From Nitrospira sp. LK70 (GTDB lineage: Bacteria > Nitrospirota > Nitrospiria > Nitrospirales > Nitrospiraceae), in the NCBI GenBank assembly GCA_011090425.1, contig PHGD01000012.1, positions 1-61,866 of the forward strand: a DNA stretch of 61,866 bases. The letters run 5' to 3'. A model generated the notes under the pieces. It searched no databases, was not told the origin of the DNA, and saw only the letters and a program-made list of their open reading frames with translations. Of the stretch, positions 7,713 through 16,963 are shown piece by piece. Numbering within the stretch: the first letter of the stretch is position 1; each line of letters starts with the position of its first letter. The translations under genes were made by a program, and so were the position numbers.

Positions 7713-8516
7713 ATGGCAGCAGTCTGTTTCATGATCACGCTGGTCCTCTACATCGTGGCCACGGTGTCGTTCCTGTCCTATTCGCTGCGGCGCTCTGAAG
7801 CCCTATCAAACGTGTCGCTGGGTATGACGGCGGCCGGCTTTGTCTCACATACCGTTGCCCTCGTCCTGCGGATAGCGGGTGCCTCATCATCGGCGCCGCC
7901 CAGCTTTTCCGATGCCCTTTCTTTTTTCTCGTGGATGATCATCCTGGTGTTTTTAGTCGTCGAGTTCCGACATCGAATTCATGTGCTTGGGTCCTTCATG
8001 GTGCCTCTAGCCTTGGTCTCGTTGATTTCTGCCGCAGCTCTTCCAGAGACGGTACCTACCCTCCAGCCGGTGTTCAAGACCTTATGGTTTCATGTCACGC
8101 TCAGCATGCTGGGTGCCGTGGGATTTACGGTCGCGTTTGTCGCGGGTGTGATGTACCTGATCCAAGATCGGCTCCTCAAGTCGAAACAGTTTAATGTTCT
8201 CTACAATAAGCTCCCTGCGCTCGACTTTCTCGATCACCTTAATCAACAATCCATCGTGTTAGGGTTTCCGTTGCTTACGCTGGGAATCGTGACGGGAGCC
8301 ATCTCGGCGCAATTTGCACGCGGATCGTATGTGAGTTGGAATCCCGAGCAGACCTGGGCGCTGGTCACGTGGCTCTTCTATTTCATTGTGTTGCTCGGAA
8401 GGCTGACCATCGGGTGGAGAGCCAAACGCGCGGCCTATCTCACGGTCATCGGATTTGCTTGCGTGATCCTCACGCTGGTCGGGGTCGTCCTTAAAGGACA
8501 TAGTGCGTTGTCGTAA
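7713..8516 (+). CDS. HemX/CcsA-like membrane protein (cytochrome c assembly family)
   Basis: 267 residues with about eight membrane-spanning segments from the N-terminus onward. The conserved WNPEQTWALVTW motif (about 209-220) is the WD-like tryptophan-rich motif of the CcsA/CcmC/HemX family, which handles heme at the membrane. Its position directly before hemA is the classical hemX position, where HemX in Bacillus lowers the amount of glutamyl-tRNA reductase. It is the first gene of the heme operon, 18 bases before hemA. It could instead be a CcsA-type subunit of cytochrome c maturation; context favours HemX. Confidence 0.82.
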   Translation: MAAVCFMITLVLYIVATVSFLSYSLRRSEALSNVSLGMTAAGFVSHTVALVLRIAGASSSAPPSFSDALSFFSWMIILVFLVVEFRHRIHVLGSFMVPLALVSLISAAALPETVPTLQPVFKTLWFHVTLSMLGAVGFTVAFVAGVMYLIQDRLLKSKQFNVLYNKLPALDFLDHLNQQSIVLGFPLLTLGIVTGAISAQFARGSYVSWNPEQTWALVTWLFYFIVLLGRLTIGWRAKRAAYLTVIGFACVILTLVGVVLKGHSALS

Positions 8517-8534
8517 AATGCGTCTGAGAGTCCT

Positions 8535-9926
8535 ATGCATCTGATCGTCGTAGGGTTAAGTCACAAGACGGCTCCCGTCGAGATCCGTGAGCGGGTGGCT
8601 GTTCCCGAAAGCCGACTCGGCGAAGCCCTCACCCGCCTATGTTCTTATCCCGGTGTCAAGGAAGGCATACTCCTCTCGACCTGTAATCGAGTCGAAGTGT
8701 ACTCAGTTGTCGACAACATTGAAGCCGGATATGGTCGAATCCAAGAATTTCTAGCCGACACGCATCTGTCGTTGTCTTCCGAACAGTTGACCCCGCATCT
8801 CTACTGGCATACGGGGGATCGAGCGATCGGTCACCTGTTCAGAGTCGCAGCCAGCCTCGATTCAATGATTATCGGAGAATCTCAAATCCTGGGACAGCTG
8901 AAAGATGCGTTTGAAGTCGCGCTGGCCTATAAGACGACCGGCGTCATCATGAACAAGGTCGTTAAGAAGGCGATCTCAGTAGCCAAGCGTGTGCGGACCG
9001 AAACGAAAATTTCTGAAATGGCGGTGTCGGTCAGCTATGCGGCCGTTGAGCTGGCCAAGAAGATTTTTTCGAATCTGCACGAGAAGACGGTGCTGTTGGT
9101 TGGTGCCGGGGAAATGGCGAAGCTGGCCGCACGCCATTTGATCGCGCAGGGTGTGGGGCATGTGCGTATCACGACAAGGACTCCCCAGCATGCGGTTGAT
9201 CTCGCCGCCAAGTTCGGCGGTACGGCGGTCCCATTCGATCAGTTCAAGGATGATATGGCCTCAGCGGATATTGTTCTCGTCTCGACGGGCGCGGCACATT
9301 ATCTGGTCGGGGCAGAGGATGTGCGTCGTGCGGTCGAAGAACGCATGAATCGACCGATGTTCTTGATCGATATTTCGGTTCCCCGAAACATCGATCCGGC
9401 TGTTCGGCATGTCGACAATGCGTTTCTCTTCGACATCGACGATCTGAAACACCGAGTCGAACAGAACCGAGCCGAGCGAGTGCAGGAGTCGGAGAAGGCC
9501 GAGAGGATGGTTGTGGAAGAAGTGGCCACCCTGCTGGACTGGATGAAATCCCTGGAGGTCACGCCGACGATCGTTGCGCTCAGGAACCGCGTCGATGATA
9601 TGAAGCGGGCGGAGGTCGACAAGGTGCTCGCGCGACTGCCGCATCTGTCTCCTCAGGAGCGCGAACTGGTTGAAGGCCTCGCCTCTTCGATCGTGAATAA
9701 ATTGATTCATCGCACGATGGTCACCCTCAAGGCCGAAGTCAACTCTTCGAGCGGTCCTGCGTTCGTCGAAGCGGCGCGTCGGTTTTTTTCTCTCGACCTG
9801 CAATCTCCGTCTGTTCAACAGATTGCGACCTACAGGCAGGCGACGCAGTACCAGGCCGAAAGCTCTGCAGAGTCGGGCGCCGAGGATCCAGTTCCGGAAA
9901 CGTCAATCCATAAACGAACCCGCTGA
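8535..9926 (+). CDS. hemA: Glutamyl-tRNA reductase
   Basis: 463 residues. It begins MHLIVVGLSHKTAPVEIRE, as in all HemA proteins. The catalytic Cys lies in STCNRVEVY (near residue 50), followed by HLFRVAASLDSMIIGE (about 98-113), the NADPH-binding VLVGAGEMAKLAARHL (about 183-198) and the helical dimerisation domain at the end. It reduces glutamate on tRNA-Glu to glutamate-1-semialdehyde, the first committed step of C5-pathway heme synthesis. The last 35 residues are polar and variable. No hemL is present in the window. Confidence 0.96.
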   Translation: MHLIVVGLSHKTAPVEIRERVAVPESRLGEALTRLCSYPGVKEGILLSTCNRVEVYSVVDNIEAGYGRIQEFLADTHLSLSSEQLTPHLYWHTGDRAIGHLFRVAASLDSMIIGESQILGQLKDAFEVALAYKTTGVIMNKVVKKAISVAKRVRTETKISEMAVSVSYAAVELAKKIFSNLHEKTVLLVGAGEMAKLAARHLIAQGVGHVRITTRTPQHAVDLAAKFGGTAVPFDQFKDDMASADIVLVSTGAAHYLVGAEDVRRAVEERMNRPMFLIDISVPRNIDPAVRHVDNAFLFDIDDLKHRVEQNRAERVQESEKAERMVVEEVATLLDWMKSLEVTPTIVALRNRVDDMKRAEVDKVLARLPHLSPQERELVEGLASSIVNKLIHRTMVTLKAEVNSSSGPAFVEAARRFFSLDLQSPSVQQIATYRQATQYQAESSAESGAEDPVPETSIHKRTR

Positions 9927-9953
9927 TCGGCGGGCTACGAAAAGAGTCTCAAC

Positions 9954-10901
9954 GTGTCGATACAGAACGGCAGGCGTTCAACCTTGGTTCTTGGGACGAG
10001 AGGGAGCAAATTGGCGCTTTGTCAAAGTGAATGGTTCCAATCCAAGGTTCAGGAGGTCGCGCCGGAGGTCCGGGTTTTGCTCAAGAAGATTCAGACCTCC
10101 GGCGACAAGATCATCGACGTGCCATTGGCAAAAATCGGAGGGAAAGGTTTATTCGTCAAAGAAATTGAGGACGCGTTGCTCGCCGGTGAGATCGATTTCG
10201 CCGTTCACAGCATGAAGGATGTTCCGGCGCAATTGCCCGAAGGGCTTGAAATTCTCTGTATTCCTCAGCGCGAGGATGTCCGTGATGCCTTAATCAGTCG
10301 CGAAGGGTATTCGTTTCAGGATCTTCCATTCGGAGCCACCATCGGGACCGCAAGCCTTCGACGCCAAGCTCAACTGTTGCAGGCCAGACCAGATCTGAAG
10401 ATCGCGGTGCTGCGCGGCAACCTGGATACCCGGCTGAGAAAGCTCAAAGAGGGACAGTTCGATGCCATTGTCTTGGCAGCTGCGGGCCTACATCGGTTGG
10501 GATGGTCACAGACCATCACGGAATATCTGCCTCCCATCCTCAGTCTGCCCGCGATCGGACAGGGAGCCCTTGGAATCGAAGGTCGGACCAACGATGCATT
10601 CGTGCATTCCGTCTTATCCCGACTCAATCATCACCCCACCCATACGACTGTGACGGCAGAACGAGCTTTTTTGCATCGTCTAGAGGGGGGTTGTCAGGTG
10701 CCCATTGCAGCCCATGCAACTCTATTCGGCGAGGAGCTTGTATTGGAGGGTCTTGTCGCCGCAGTCGATGGGAAGACCGTTATTCGCGATCGAATGGAGG
10801 GGACACATCAGCAGGCTCACGCTCTGGGTGTTCAGTTGGCTGAACGACTGCTGACGCGGGGCGGGGACAAAATTCTTCGGGAGATTTACGGATCAGCATG
10901 A
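9954..10901 (+). CDS. hemC: Porphobilinogen deaminase (hydroxymethylbilane synthase)
   Basis: 315 residues starting with GTG. The family motifs are present: LGTRGSKLAL near the start, GGKGLFVKEIEDALL (about 62-76), AVHSMKDVP (about 83-91), GTASLRRQAQL and LRGNLDTRLRKL. The dipyrromethane cofactor Cys lies in EGGCQVPIAAHA near residue 247. It polymerises four porphobilinogens into hydroxymethylbilane. It overlaps the next gene by four bases (ATGA), which suggests translational coupling with the cobA/hemD fusion that uses its product. Confidence 0.96.
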   Translation: MSIQNGRRSTLVLGTRGSKLALCQSEWFQSKVQEVAPEVRVLLKKIQTSGDKIIDVPLAKIGGKGLFVKEIEDALLAGEIDFAVHSMKDVPAQLPEGLEILCIPQREDVRDALISREGYSFQDLPFGATIGTASLRRQAQLLQARPDLKIAVLRGNLDTRLRKLKEGQFDAIVLAAAGLHRLGWSQTITEYLPPILSLPAIGQGALGIEGRTNDAFVHSVLSRLNHHPTHTTVTAERAFLHRLEGGCQVPIAAHATLFGEELVLEGLVAAVDGKTVIRDRMEGTHQQAHALGVQLAERLLTRGGDKILREIYGSA

Positions 10902-12469
10902 ACCTGGCACGACAAGAGAAGGGGAAGGTCTATTTGGTCGGAGCCGGTCCCGGAGATCCTGGGCTCTTGACTCTTCGAGGAAAGGAGTGTCTTGAGCAGG
11001 CTGACGTGGTGCTCTACGATTATCTGGCGAACGCCGCCCTCCTTACGCATGCCCAGGACCGAGCGGAACGAGTCTATGTCGGACGCAGGGGCAGAGGAAA
11101 ATACCCCGAACAGGAGGCCATCAACCGTCTGCTGATTGAGCGAGCAAATGCGGGCAACGTGGTCGTGCGGTTGAAGGGAGGCGATCCGTTTGTCTTTGGG
11201 CGAGGAGGAGAAGAAGCGGAAGTGCTGGCGGAGGCTGGGATCGAGTTTGAGGTGGTTCCCGGGGTGACTGCCGCAGTGGCGGTGCCTGCCTACGCCGGGA
11301 TTCCGGTGACACATCGAACGTTGGCGTCTACGCTAACGATTGTCACCGGGCATGAGGATCCGGAGAAGCCCTCCACGGCCTTGGATTGGTCAAGGCTTGC
11401 GATGAGCCAGGGCACGATCGTCTTTCTCATGGGTATGAAAAACCTCCCAACGATCTCGACTCGTTTGATCGAAGAAGGGTTGGCCCCGACGACACCAGTG
11501 GCCATTACCCGGTGGGGGACAAGGGTTTCCCAGCAAACCGTTGTCGGTACGTTGGCCGATATCGTTCAAAAGACCGGAGCGCTGAAAATGGAGCCGCCGA
11601 CCGTCATTGTCGTGGGAGAGGTTGTTCGACTCAGGCCGAAACTCAACTGGTTCGAGCGGCGCCCGCTCTTTGGGAAACGGGTGCTCATGACGCGAGCGCA
11701 AGAACAGGCCGGCGAATTAGCCGTTCGATTGACAGGGTATGGAGCTGAACCGGTGGAGGCTCCGACGATCAGGATCGTTCCTCCTCTCGACTGGGAGCCT
11801 GTCGATCATGCGATCTCCAAGATCGGGTCTTACGGCTGGATTATTTTTACCAGCGTCAACGGCGTGAGCCGTTTCATGACCAGGCTGTTCGCTCGTGGGC
11901 TCGATTCACGATGCTTGGCTGGACGGCAGCTGTGCTGCATCGGGCCTCGCACGGCTCAGGAGCTGGAAAAGTTTGGTGTCAGAGCCGATCTGGTTCCGTC
12001 GGATTATCAAGCGGAAGGAGTGTTAGCTGCACTGAATCGGCGAGATCTAGAACAGACCCGCATCCTAATCCCTCGGGCGGAAGTGGCGAGAGAGCTCTTG
12101 CCGGACGAACTTCGTGCCGCCGGGGCGCATGTCGACGTCATCCCCGTGTACCGAACGCTCACACCGGAACAAGATCACAGGGGGTGGCGGCAGGAGCTGA
12201 TGGATCATCGGATTCATGTCGTCACGTTTACCAGTTCTTCCACGGTCCACAACTTTGTCGCGATCCTCGGCGGTGCGGAAGCGGTGAAGCCGCTCTTGCA
12301 ATCCGTGCTGATCGCTTGCATCGGACCCATCACGGCCAAGACGGCAGTGGAATATGGTTTGACGGTTTCGATCATGCCGAGCGAGAATACGATTCCCGCA
12401 CTGGTGGACGAGATCGCCCACCATTATGATGGAAGCCGTGCGCAGGTGACGACGGGAGCGCTGGAGTGA
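10898..12469 (+). CDS. cobA/hemD: Fused uroporphyrinogen-III C-methyltransferase / uroporphyrinogen-III synthase
   Basis: 523 residues in two enzymes. Residues about 8-250 are a SUMT: VGAGPGDPGLLTLRG, LKGGDPFVFGRGGEE, VVPGVTAAVAVPAYAGIPVTHR cut by normal spacing, and MGMKNL. Residues about 262-515 are a HemD-type synthase with the weakly conserved GKRVLMTRAQEQAGELA start and FTSSSTVHNF and IACIGPITAKTA near the end. The fusion closes hydroxymethylbilane to uroporphyrinogen III and methylates it to precorrin-2, so the branch to siroheme or cobalamin is built into the heme operon. SirC-like and later enzymes are not in the window. Confidence 0.95.
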   Translation: MNLARQEKGKVYLVGAGPGDPGLLTLRGKECLEQADVVLYDYLANAALLTHAQDRAERVYVGRRGRGKYPEQEAINRLLIERANAGNVVVRLKGGDPFVFGRGGEEAEVLAEAGIEFEVVPGVTAAVAVPAYAGIPVTHRTLASTLTIVTGHEDPEKPSTALDWSRLAMSQGTIVFLMGMKNLPTISTRLIEEGLAPTTPVAITRWGTRVSQQTVVGTLADIVQKTGALKMEPPTVIVVGEVVRLRPKLNWFERRPLFGKRVLMTRAQEQAGELAVRLTGYGAEPVEAPTIRIVPPLDWEPVDHAISKIGSYGWIIFTSVNGVSRFMTRLFARGLDSRCLAGRQLCCIGPRTAQELEKFGVRADLVPSDYQAEGVLAALNRRDLEQTRILIPRAEVARELLPDELRAAGAHVDVIPVYRTLTPEQDHRGWRQELMDHRIHVVTFTSSSTVHNFVAILGGAEAVKPLLQSVLIACIGPITAKTAVEYGLTVSIMPSENTIPALVDEIAHHYDGSRAQVTTGALE

Positions 12470-12518
12470 CGAATACGCGCAAGATGTATGATGGGTTTTT
12501 ACAAGGAGGGAGGGTGAG

Positions 12519-12911
12519 ATGGTCCCTGTAAAGTCGTTCATGATTCCCCGAGAAAAGTTCGTGACGGTGCCTCGTGACACAGATGCTCAGACCGCCGCCC
12601 GCATCATGCGGGACCGCGAGATCGGTAGTTTGTTCGTGACCAACGATCGCGAAATTATCGGCATTATCACGGATACGGATATGGTACGCCGAGTGGTTGC
12701 GGCTGGGACGGCTGCAACTCAGACGACGGTCGAACAAATCATGTCGGCGCCGATCATGACCATTGAAGAGAGCAAGACGTTGCTCGATGCCAACGATTTG
12801 ATGGCGCAATCCCACCTCCGCCATCTCGGGGTCACGCGCGAGGGGAAGCTGGTCGGGGTGATTTCCGTTCGCGACCTTGTCGTGTTCTTGACGAACCTTC
12901 CAAGAAAGTAA
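12519..12911 (+). CDS. Small protein made of one CBS-domain pair
   Basis: 130 residues, with AAGGAGGGAGGG just before the ATG. Two CBS motifs fill the protein: [20 protein letters not shown]...[13 protein letters not shown] and [20 protein letters not shown]...[12 protein letters not shown]. It is therefore a stand-alone adenine-nucleotide sensing module. It resembles half of the 1169-2005 protein in its VMSxPxxTI and GVISVRDLV segments. Being between cobA/hemD and hemB in a tight run of heme genes, it may tune heme synthesis to energy state, but no partner is known from the sequence. Confidence 0.88.
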   Translation: MVPVKSFMIPREKFVTVPRDTDAQTAARIMRDREIGSLFVTNDREIIGIITDTDMVRRVVAAGTAATQTTVEQIMSAPIMTIEESKTLLDANDLMAQSHLRHLGVTREGKLVGVISVRDLVVFLTNLPRK

Positions 12912-12919
12912 GACGAGGT

Positions 12920-13891
12920 ATGGGGTTTCCGATCCAGCGGCTTCGACGACTGAGACAGCATGAATCGTTGCGTCGGATGGTACGTGAAACGATTCTGTCC
13001 CCGTCGGATTTTATCTACCCGCTGTTTGTGGTCGAGGGACAGGATCGCCGTGAAGAGATTGCTTCGATGCCGGGCCAATGTCGGCTGTCCGTCGATCGGC
13101 TGGTCAAGGAGGCGGGAGAGATTCAGGCCTTAGGGATTCCGGCCATCATGCTATTTGGGATACCGACGCATAAGGACGAGCGTGGCAGCTCAGGGTGGGA
13201 TCCGAACGGTATTGTGCAGCGGGCGATCAGGGCCGTCAAACAATACGTACCGGGCTTGCTTGTAATCACGGATGTTTGTATCGACGAATATACCAGTCAC
13301 GGACATTGCGGACTCGTCAAGGATGGAAAAGTTCTTAACGATGAGACGCTCGAATGCCTCACGGTGATGGCACGGTCTCATGCTGAGGCCGGCACCGATA
13401 TGGTCGCGCCGTCGGATATGATGGATGGTCGTGTCGCTGCGATCAGGCGCGAATTAGATCGCGCCGGGTTCTCTGATCTGCCGATCCTGGCCTATGCGGC
13501 CAAATTCGCCTCCTGTTTCTATGCGCCTTTTCGCGATGCGGCCTTTTCCAGCCCTCAATTCGGTGACCGACAGTCCTATCAGATGGATCCGGCTAATGCG
13601 CGCGAAGCGCTGCGCGAGATCGAGCTCGATATCGACGAAGGTGCTGATATCGTGATGGTCAAGCCGGCACTGCCTTACCTGGACATCATTGCGAGGGCCC
13701 GTGCGCATACGCTTCTCCCCTTGGCGGCGTATCAGGTGAGCGGCGAGTACAGCATGATTAAGGCGGCAGCGAGGGCAGGGTGGCTCGATGAATCACGTGC
13801 CGTGATGGAATCGTTGTTGGCGATCAAACGGGCTGGAGCCGATCTGATCCTGTCGTACTTTGCGAAAGACGTCGCCAAGCTGCTTCATTGA
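12920..13891 (+). CDS. hemB: Delta-aminolevulinic acid dehydratase (porphobilinogen synthase)
   Basis: 323 residues. The two catalytic lysines are seen in [15 protein letters not shown] (K near 194) and [12 protein letters not shown] (K near 247), and the end is typical. The metal segment reads [14 protein letters not shown] (from about residue 118). Zinc enzymes have three Cys here (C.C...C) and magnesium enzymes have A.D...D. This protein has C.D...C, a mixed set. It condenses two 5-aminolevulinates to porphobilinogen. It follows the CBS gene by eight bases and precedes ribF by six. Confidence 0.95.
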   Translation: MGFPIQRLRRLRQHESLRRMVRETILSPSDFIYPLFVVEGQDRREEIASMPGQCRLSVDRLVKEAGEIQALGIPAIMLFGIPTHKDERGSSGWDPNGIVQRAIRAVKQYVPGLLVITDVCIDEYTSHGHCGLVKDGKVLNDETLECLTVMARSHAEAGTDMVAPSDMMDGRVAAIRRELDRAGFSDLPILAYAAKFASCFYAPFRDAAFSSPQFGDRQSYQMDPANAREALREIELDIDEGADIVMVKPALPYLDIIARARAHTLLPLAAYQVSGEYSMIKAAARAGWLDESRAVMESLLAIKRAGADLILSYFAKDVAKLLH

Positions 13892-13897
13892 TCGACG

Positions 13898-14845
13898 ATG
13901 AGAGTGACCGGCGGATATTCGGACGAGCTCGTACGGCCGTATCCGGTGGGAACCATCGGGAATTTCGATGGCCATCATCTCGGTCACCATGCGCTCTTGA
14001 AACAGGTGGTCGAGACGGCGCGCCGAACCTCTGGAACGGCTGTCGTCTTGACGTTCGACCCTCACCCGGTGAAAATCCTTGCGCCTCACGTTGACCTGCG
14101 GTTCTTGACGAGCTTGGAAGAAAAACATGCCCGTTTCGAACAAGCCGGAATCGACGAAGTGGTTTCTCTGGGGTTTACCCAAGCATTTGCCGCACTCTCT
14201 GCGGAGATGTTCGCCGAGCAGGTCCTCTTCAAAGGGCTCGGACTAAAAGAGATTTTCGTCGGGCAACATTTTGCCTTTGGGCACAAGCGAGAGGGACGGA
14301 TCGGCGATTTGATCACGCTCGGCAAACGATTCGGCTTTATCGTCCATCCGATTCCTCCCGTGGTGATCGACGGAGGAGTGGTCAGCTCGACCAGAATCAG
14401 ACAGCTCATCGTCGCGGGGCATGTCGATCAAGCGGCTGTCTTGTTGGGACGATGCTATGCCCTGAGCGGAGTCGTATCTTCCGGAGAGGGGAGAGGACGA
14501 ACATTAGGATGTCCTACCGCGAATCTTCGGTTACCGCCAGACCGCGTGATTCCTGGCGACGGAATTTATGCCTCTGTCGCAATTCTGGACCAGGAACGAC
14601 ATGATTCCGTCGCCTATATCGGTACTCGACCGACCTTTGATGGTGGTGAGCGGGGATTGGAAGTATCGATTCTGGATGGAATCCACGAGCTGTATGGGCG
14701 AACGCTCACGGTTGAGTTTATCGGTCGTATCCGAGGCGACGCACAGTTTGAGAGCGGAGAAGTTCTGAGTCGGCAAATCACGGCCGACATGGATGCTGCG
14801 AGGGAGATGCTACGTCGATATCATAAAACAATCGGAGGACGCTGA
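13898..14845 (+). CDS. ribF: Bifunctional riboflavin kinase / FAD synthetase
   Basis: 315 residues, the normal length. The N-terminal FMN adenylyltransferase has GNFDGHHLGHHALL (HxxH/HxGH-type, about 23-36) and VVLTFDPHPVK, then SSTRIRQLI near 165. The C-terminal riboflavin kinase has GEGRGRTLGCPTANL (about 196-210) and YIGTRPTFDGG. It makes FMN and FAD from riboflavin. No ribosome site stands out; it starts six bases after the hemB stop and is probably read by coupling. Confidence 0.95.
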   Translation: MRVTGGYSDELVRPYPVGTIGNFDGHHLGHHALLKQVVETARRTSGTAVVLTFDPHPVKILAPHVDLRFLTSLEEKHARFEQAGIDEVVSLGFTQAFAALSAEMFAEQVLFKGLGLKEIFVGQHFAFGHKREGRIGDLITLGKRFGFIVHPIPPVVIDGGVVSSTRIRQLIVAGHVDQAAVLLGRCYALSGVVSSGEGRGRTLGCPTANLRLPPDRVIPGDGIYASVAILDQERHDSVAYIGTRPTFDGGERGLEVSILDGIHELYGRTLTVEFIGRIRGDAQFESGEVLSRQITADMDAAREMLRRYHKTIGGR

Positions 14846-14849
14846 GTCT

Positions 14850-16319
14850 TTGGAACCGGCCGTAAACAGCTCTCTCAATAAGATGGCCTGGCCTCCGCTG
14901 TTGCATCGGGTTGTTCGAACTGTTCGGTCCAGGAGCCTCTTTCTCTGTGGACAGCATATATTGGTCGCCGTCTCGGGTGGGCCCGATTCCGTCGCACTGC
15001 TATCGATTCTGCATCGTCTCCGGTCGAGTTGGAAACTGACGCTATCGGCCGTTCATTGCAACTACGGACTGCGGGGAGATGAGTCCGAAGGGGACCAACA
15101 ATTTGTGGAGGCCTTTTGCCGAGAGCTCGGAGTGCCTCTCCATGTTCGACGGGTTGGATTGCATGTCGATAGGCGCAAAGCCTCGCTGCAGGCTGAAGCC
15201 CGTGACCTCCGCTATCGTGTGATGCAGGAGGTTGCCGAGAAGTGCGGAGCCGATCGTATCGCCGTAGGCCATACGACGGACGATCAGGCGGAAACGGTCT
15301 TGCTGTGGATGCTCCGTGGTGCGGGACTGACGGGTCTTTCCGGCATGCCGGCATTCCGCGATAACAAGGTTATTCGGCCTCTCTATGACACCAAGCGGCA
15401 AGAAATCCTGACGTATCTTCGCACGGCAGGATTGGCGTTTCGCGAGGACTCCAGCAATTTCCAGCCGCGTTATTTGCGAAATCGAGTCAGGAGCGAGATC
15501 ATCCCAATCCTGAATCGACTGGTCCCGTCGAGCGTTGATGCGCTCTGCAGGCTCGCGGATAGCTGCCGAGAAGACGATCACTATCTGGATCAGCGGGTCG
15601 CCATTCTCTCCTCTTCCGCGGTAGAACGGGGATCGACCGGGGACTGGTCGATCGATCGCATGTTTTTTCTCGATCTTCCGCACGCACTCCAACGGCGTTG
15701 CATCCGAAATCTTTTTCGGCAGCATGACGACCAATTGCACTCACCCAGTATCCGAACGGTTGATCGCATCATTCGTTTGGCCTCCAAGCGAGGATCTGGT
15801 TCGAGTCTCGATGTGAAGGGAGGGCTGGTCGTTGTCGGTGGTCGCCATCTACGGTTTGTTCCGCTTCAAGCAAGGGAGAGCTCCCCTGCTGAGCCACCGT
15901 ACCGCAGATGTCAGGCGCTTTTTTCTGTGCCAGGAGAGCTCATATGGTCTGGAACGAGACAACGACTTCAGGTACAACAGCAATCACGAAACCAGCTTAG
16001 CGTTGGTCCTCTTGGAAAGGATCGCATTCTAGTCGATGCGGATCGAGTGTCTCAGCCACTGATGGTACGGAACTGGTTGCCGGGAGATCGATTTCATCCC
16101 TCCGGTATGGGAGGGCATTCGAAGAAGCTGCAGGATTTTTTTACAGATATGAAGATCCCGATTGCGGCCCGGTCGCTGATTCCCCTGGTCGTGGCGCCCG
16201 AGGGAATCCTGTGGGTCGTTGGTTATCGGCAGGATGGTCGCTGGGCACCCACTGCCGCAACGGAACGCTGTTTGCTGTTCATTTCTGATAATTTACCTTT
16301 GAGGGAAGGGACTGAGTGA
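14850..16319 (+). CDS. tilS: tRNA(Ile)-lysidine synthase
   Basis: About 490 residues if it starts at the TTG at 14850, which has GGAGG 11 bases upstream and follows the ribF stop. An ATG at 14883 (479 residues) and one at 14793 inside ribF are alternatives. The ATP-binding P-loop AVSGGPDSVALL (near residue 41), HCNYGLRGDESEGD and AVGHTTDDQAETVLLWMLRG are TilS hallmarks, and the end keeps the tRNA-binding TilS C-domain with VRNWLPGDRFHPSGM and KKLQDFFTDMKIP. It converts C34 of the minor tRNA-Ile to lysidine so that AUA codons are read correctly. Confidence 0.93.
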   Translation: MEPAVNSSLNKMAWPPLLHRVVRTVRSRSLFLCGQHILVAVSGGPDSVALLSILHRLRSSWKLTLSAVHCNYGLRGDESEGDQQFVEAFCRELGVPLHVRRVGLHVDRRKASLQAEARDLRYRVMQEVAEKCGADRIAVGHTTDDQAETVLLWMLRGAGLTGLSGMPAFRDNKVIRPLYDTKRQEILTYLRTAGLAFREDSSNFQPRYLRNRVRSEIIPILNRLVPSSVDALCRLADSCREDDHYLDQRVAILSSSAVERGSTGDWSIDRMFFLDLPHALQRRCIRNLFRQHDDQLHSPSIRTVDRIIRLASKRGSGSSLDVKGGLVVVGGRHLRFVPLQARESSPAEPPYRRCQALFSVPGELIWSGTRQRLQVQQQSRNQLSVGPLGKDRILVDADRVSQPLMVRNWLPGDRFHPSGMGGHSKKLQDFFTDMKIPIAARSLIPLVVAPEGILWVVGYRQDGRWAPTAATERCLLFISDNLPLREGTE

Positions 16320-16320
16320 A

Positions 16321-16863
16321 ATGGAACGGATATTCGGACGCCCGATCGTTACCCAGGAGCAAATGCGGAGCCGCATCCGCGATCTGGGAAGACAGATCAG
16401 CGCCGACTATGCCGGGAAAGACCTCGTGCTTATCGGGGTACTCAAGGGAGCCTATGCATTTTTTGCCGATTTGGCACGAGCGATCCGAATTCCAGTGCAG
16501 GTAGATTTCATCATCGTGACGAGCTATGGAACGCAGGTGAGGACGACCGGGAAGGTCAAGCTCATGACCGAGCTGACCGAAAAGATCAAGGATAGAGACG
16601 TGTTGCTGGTTGAGGACATCGTTGATTCTGGCTTGACAGTTCAATACCTCACAAAGACGCTGGCGAAGCAGAAACCGAAAAGCATCAAGGTTTGTACCTT
16701 GCTCAGTAAGCCTGAGCGTCGCGTCGTCAACGTGCAGTTGCAGTATATCGGGTTCCGAATTCCGAACAGGTACGTAGTCGGCTACGGACTCGATTACCAA
16801 CAAAAGTACCGGAACCTTCCGTATCTCGCTGTCCTCGATCATCCGAGTCAGCAAGAGGAATAA
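16321..16863 (+). CDS. hpt: Hypoxanthine phosphoribosyltransferase
   Basis: 180 residues, standard length. It has the PRPP-binding motif [17 protein letters not shown] (about 95-111), the N-terminal [19 protein letters not shown] and the C-terminal [16 protein letters not shown]. It salvages hypoxanthine (and guanine) to the nucleotides. It begins one base after the tilS stop; the tilS-hpt-ftsH order is common in bacteria. It closes the heme-operon run before the ftsH promoter candidate. Confidence 0.95.
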   Translation: MERIFGRPIVTQEQMRSRIRDLGRQISADYAGKDLVLIGVLKGAYAFFADLARAIRIPVQVDFIIVTSYGTQVRTTGKVKLMTELTEKIKDRDVLLVEDIVDSGLTVQYLTKTLAKQKPKSIKVCTLLSKPERRVVNVQLQYIGFRIPNRYVVGYGLDYQQKYRNLPYLAVLDHPSQQEE

Positions 16864-16881
16864 GAGTTTTCCAGCGAGCTG

Positions 16882-16911
16882 TTGTCAATTTGCGCAAGGC
16901 TATGTTAACAT
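16882..16911 (+). promoter_or_regulatory. Possible ftsH promoter
   Basis: TTGTCA (16882-16887), 18-base spacer, TAACAT (16906-16911), about 50 bases before the ftsH start, which has its own AAGGAG. It would allow ftsH expression apart from the heme operon. Confidence 0.4.
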
Positions 16912-16963
16912 CACCACGAATTCTACATACGTTGCGTCCAACGTTGTCGCCAAGGAGAACTGG

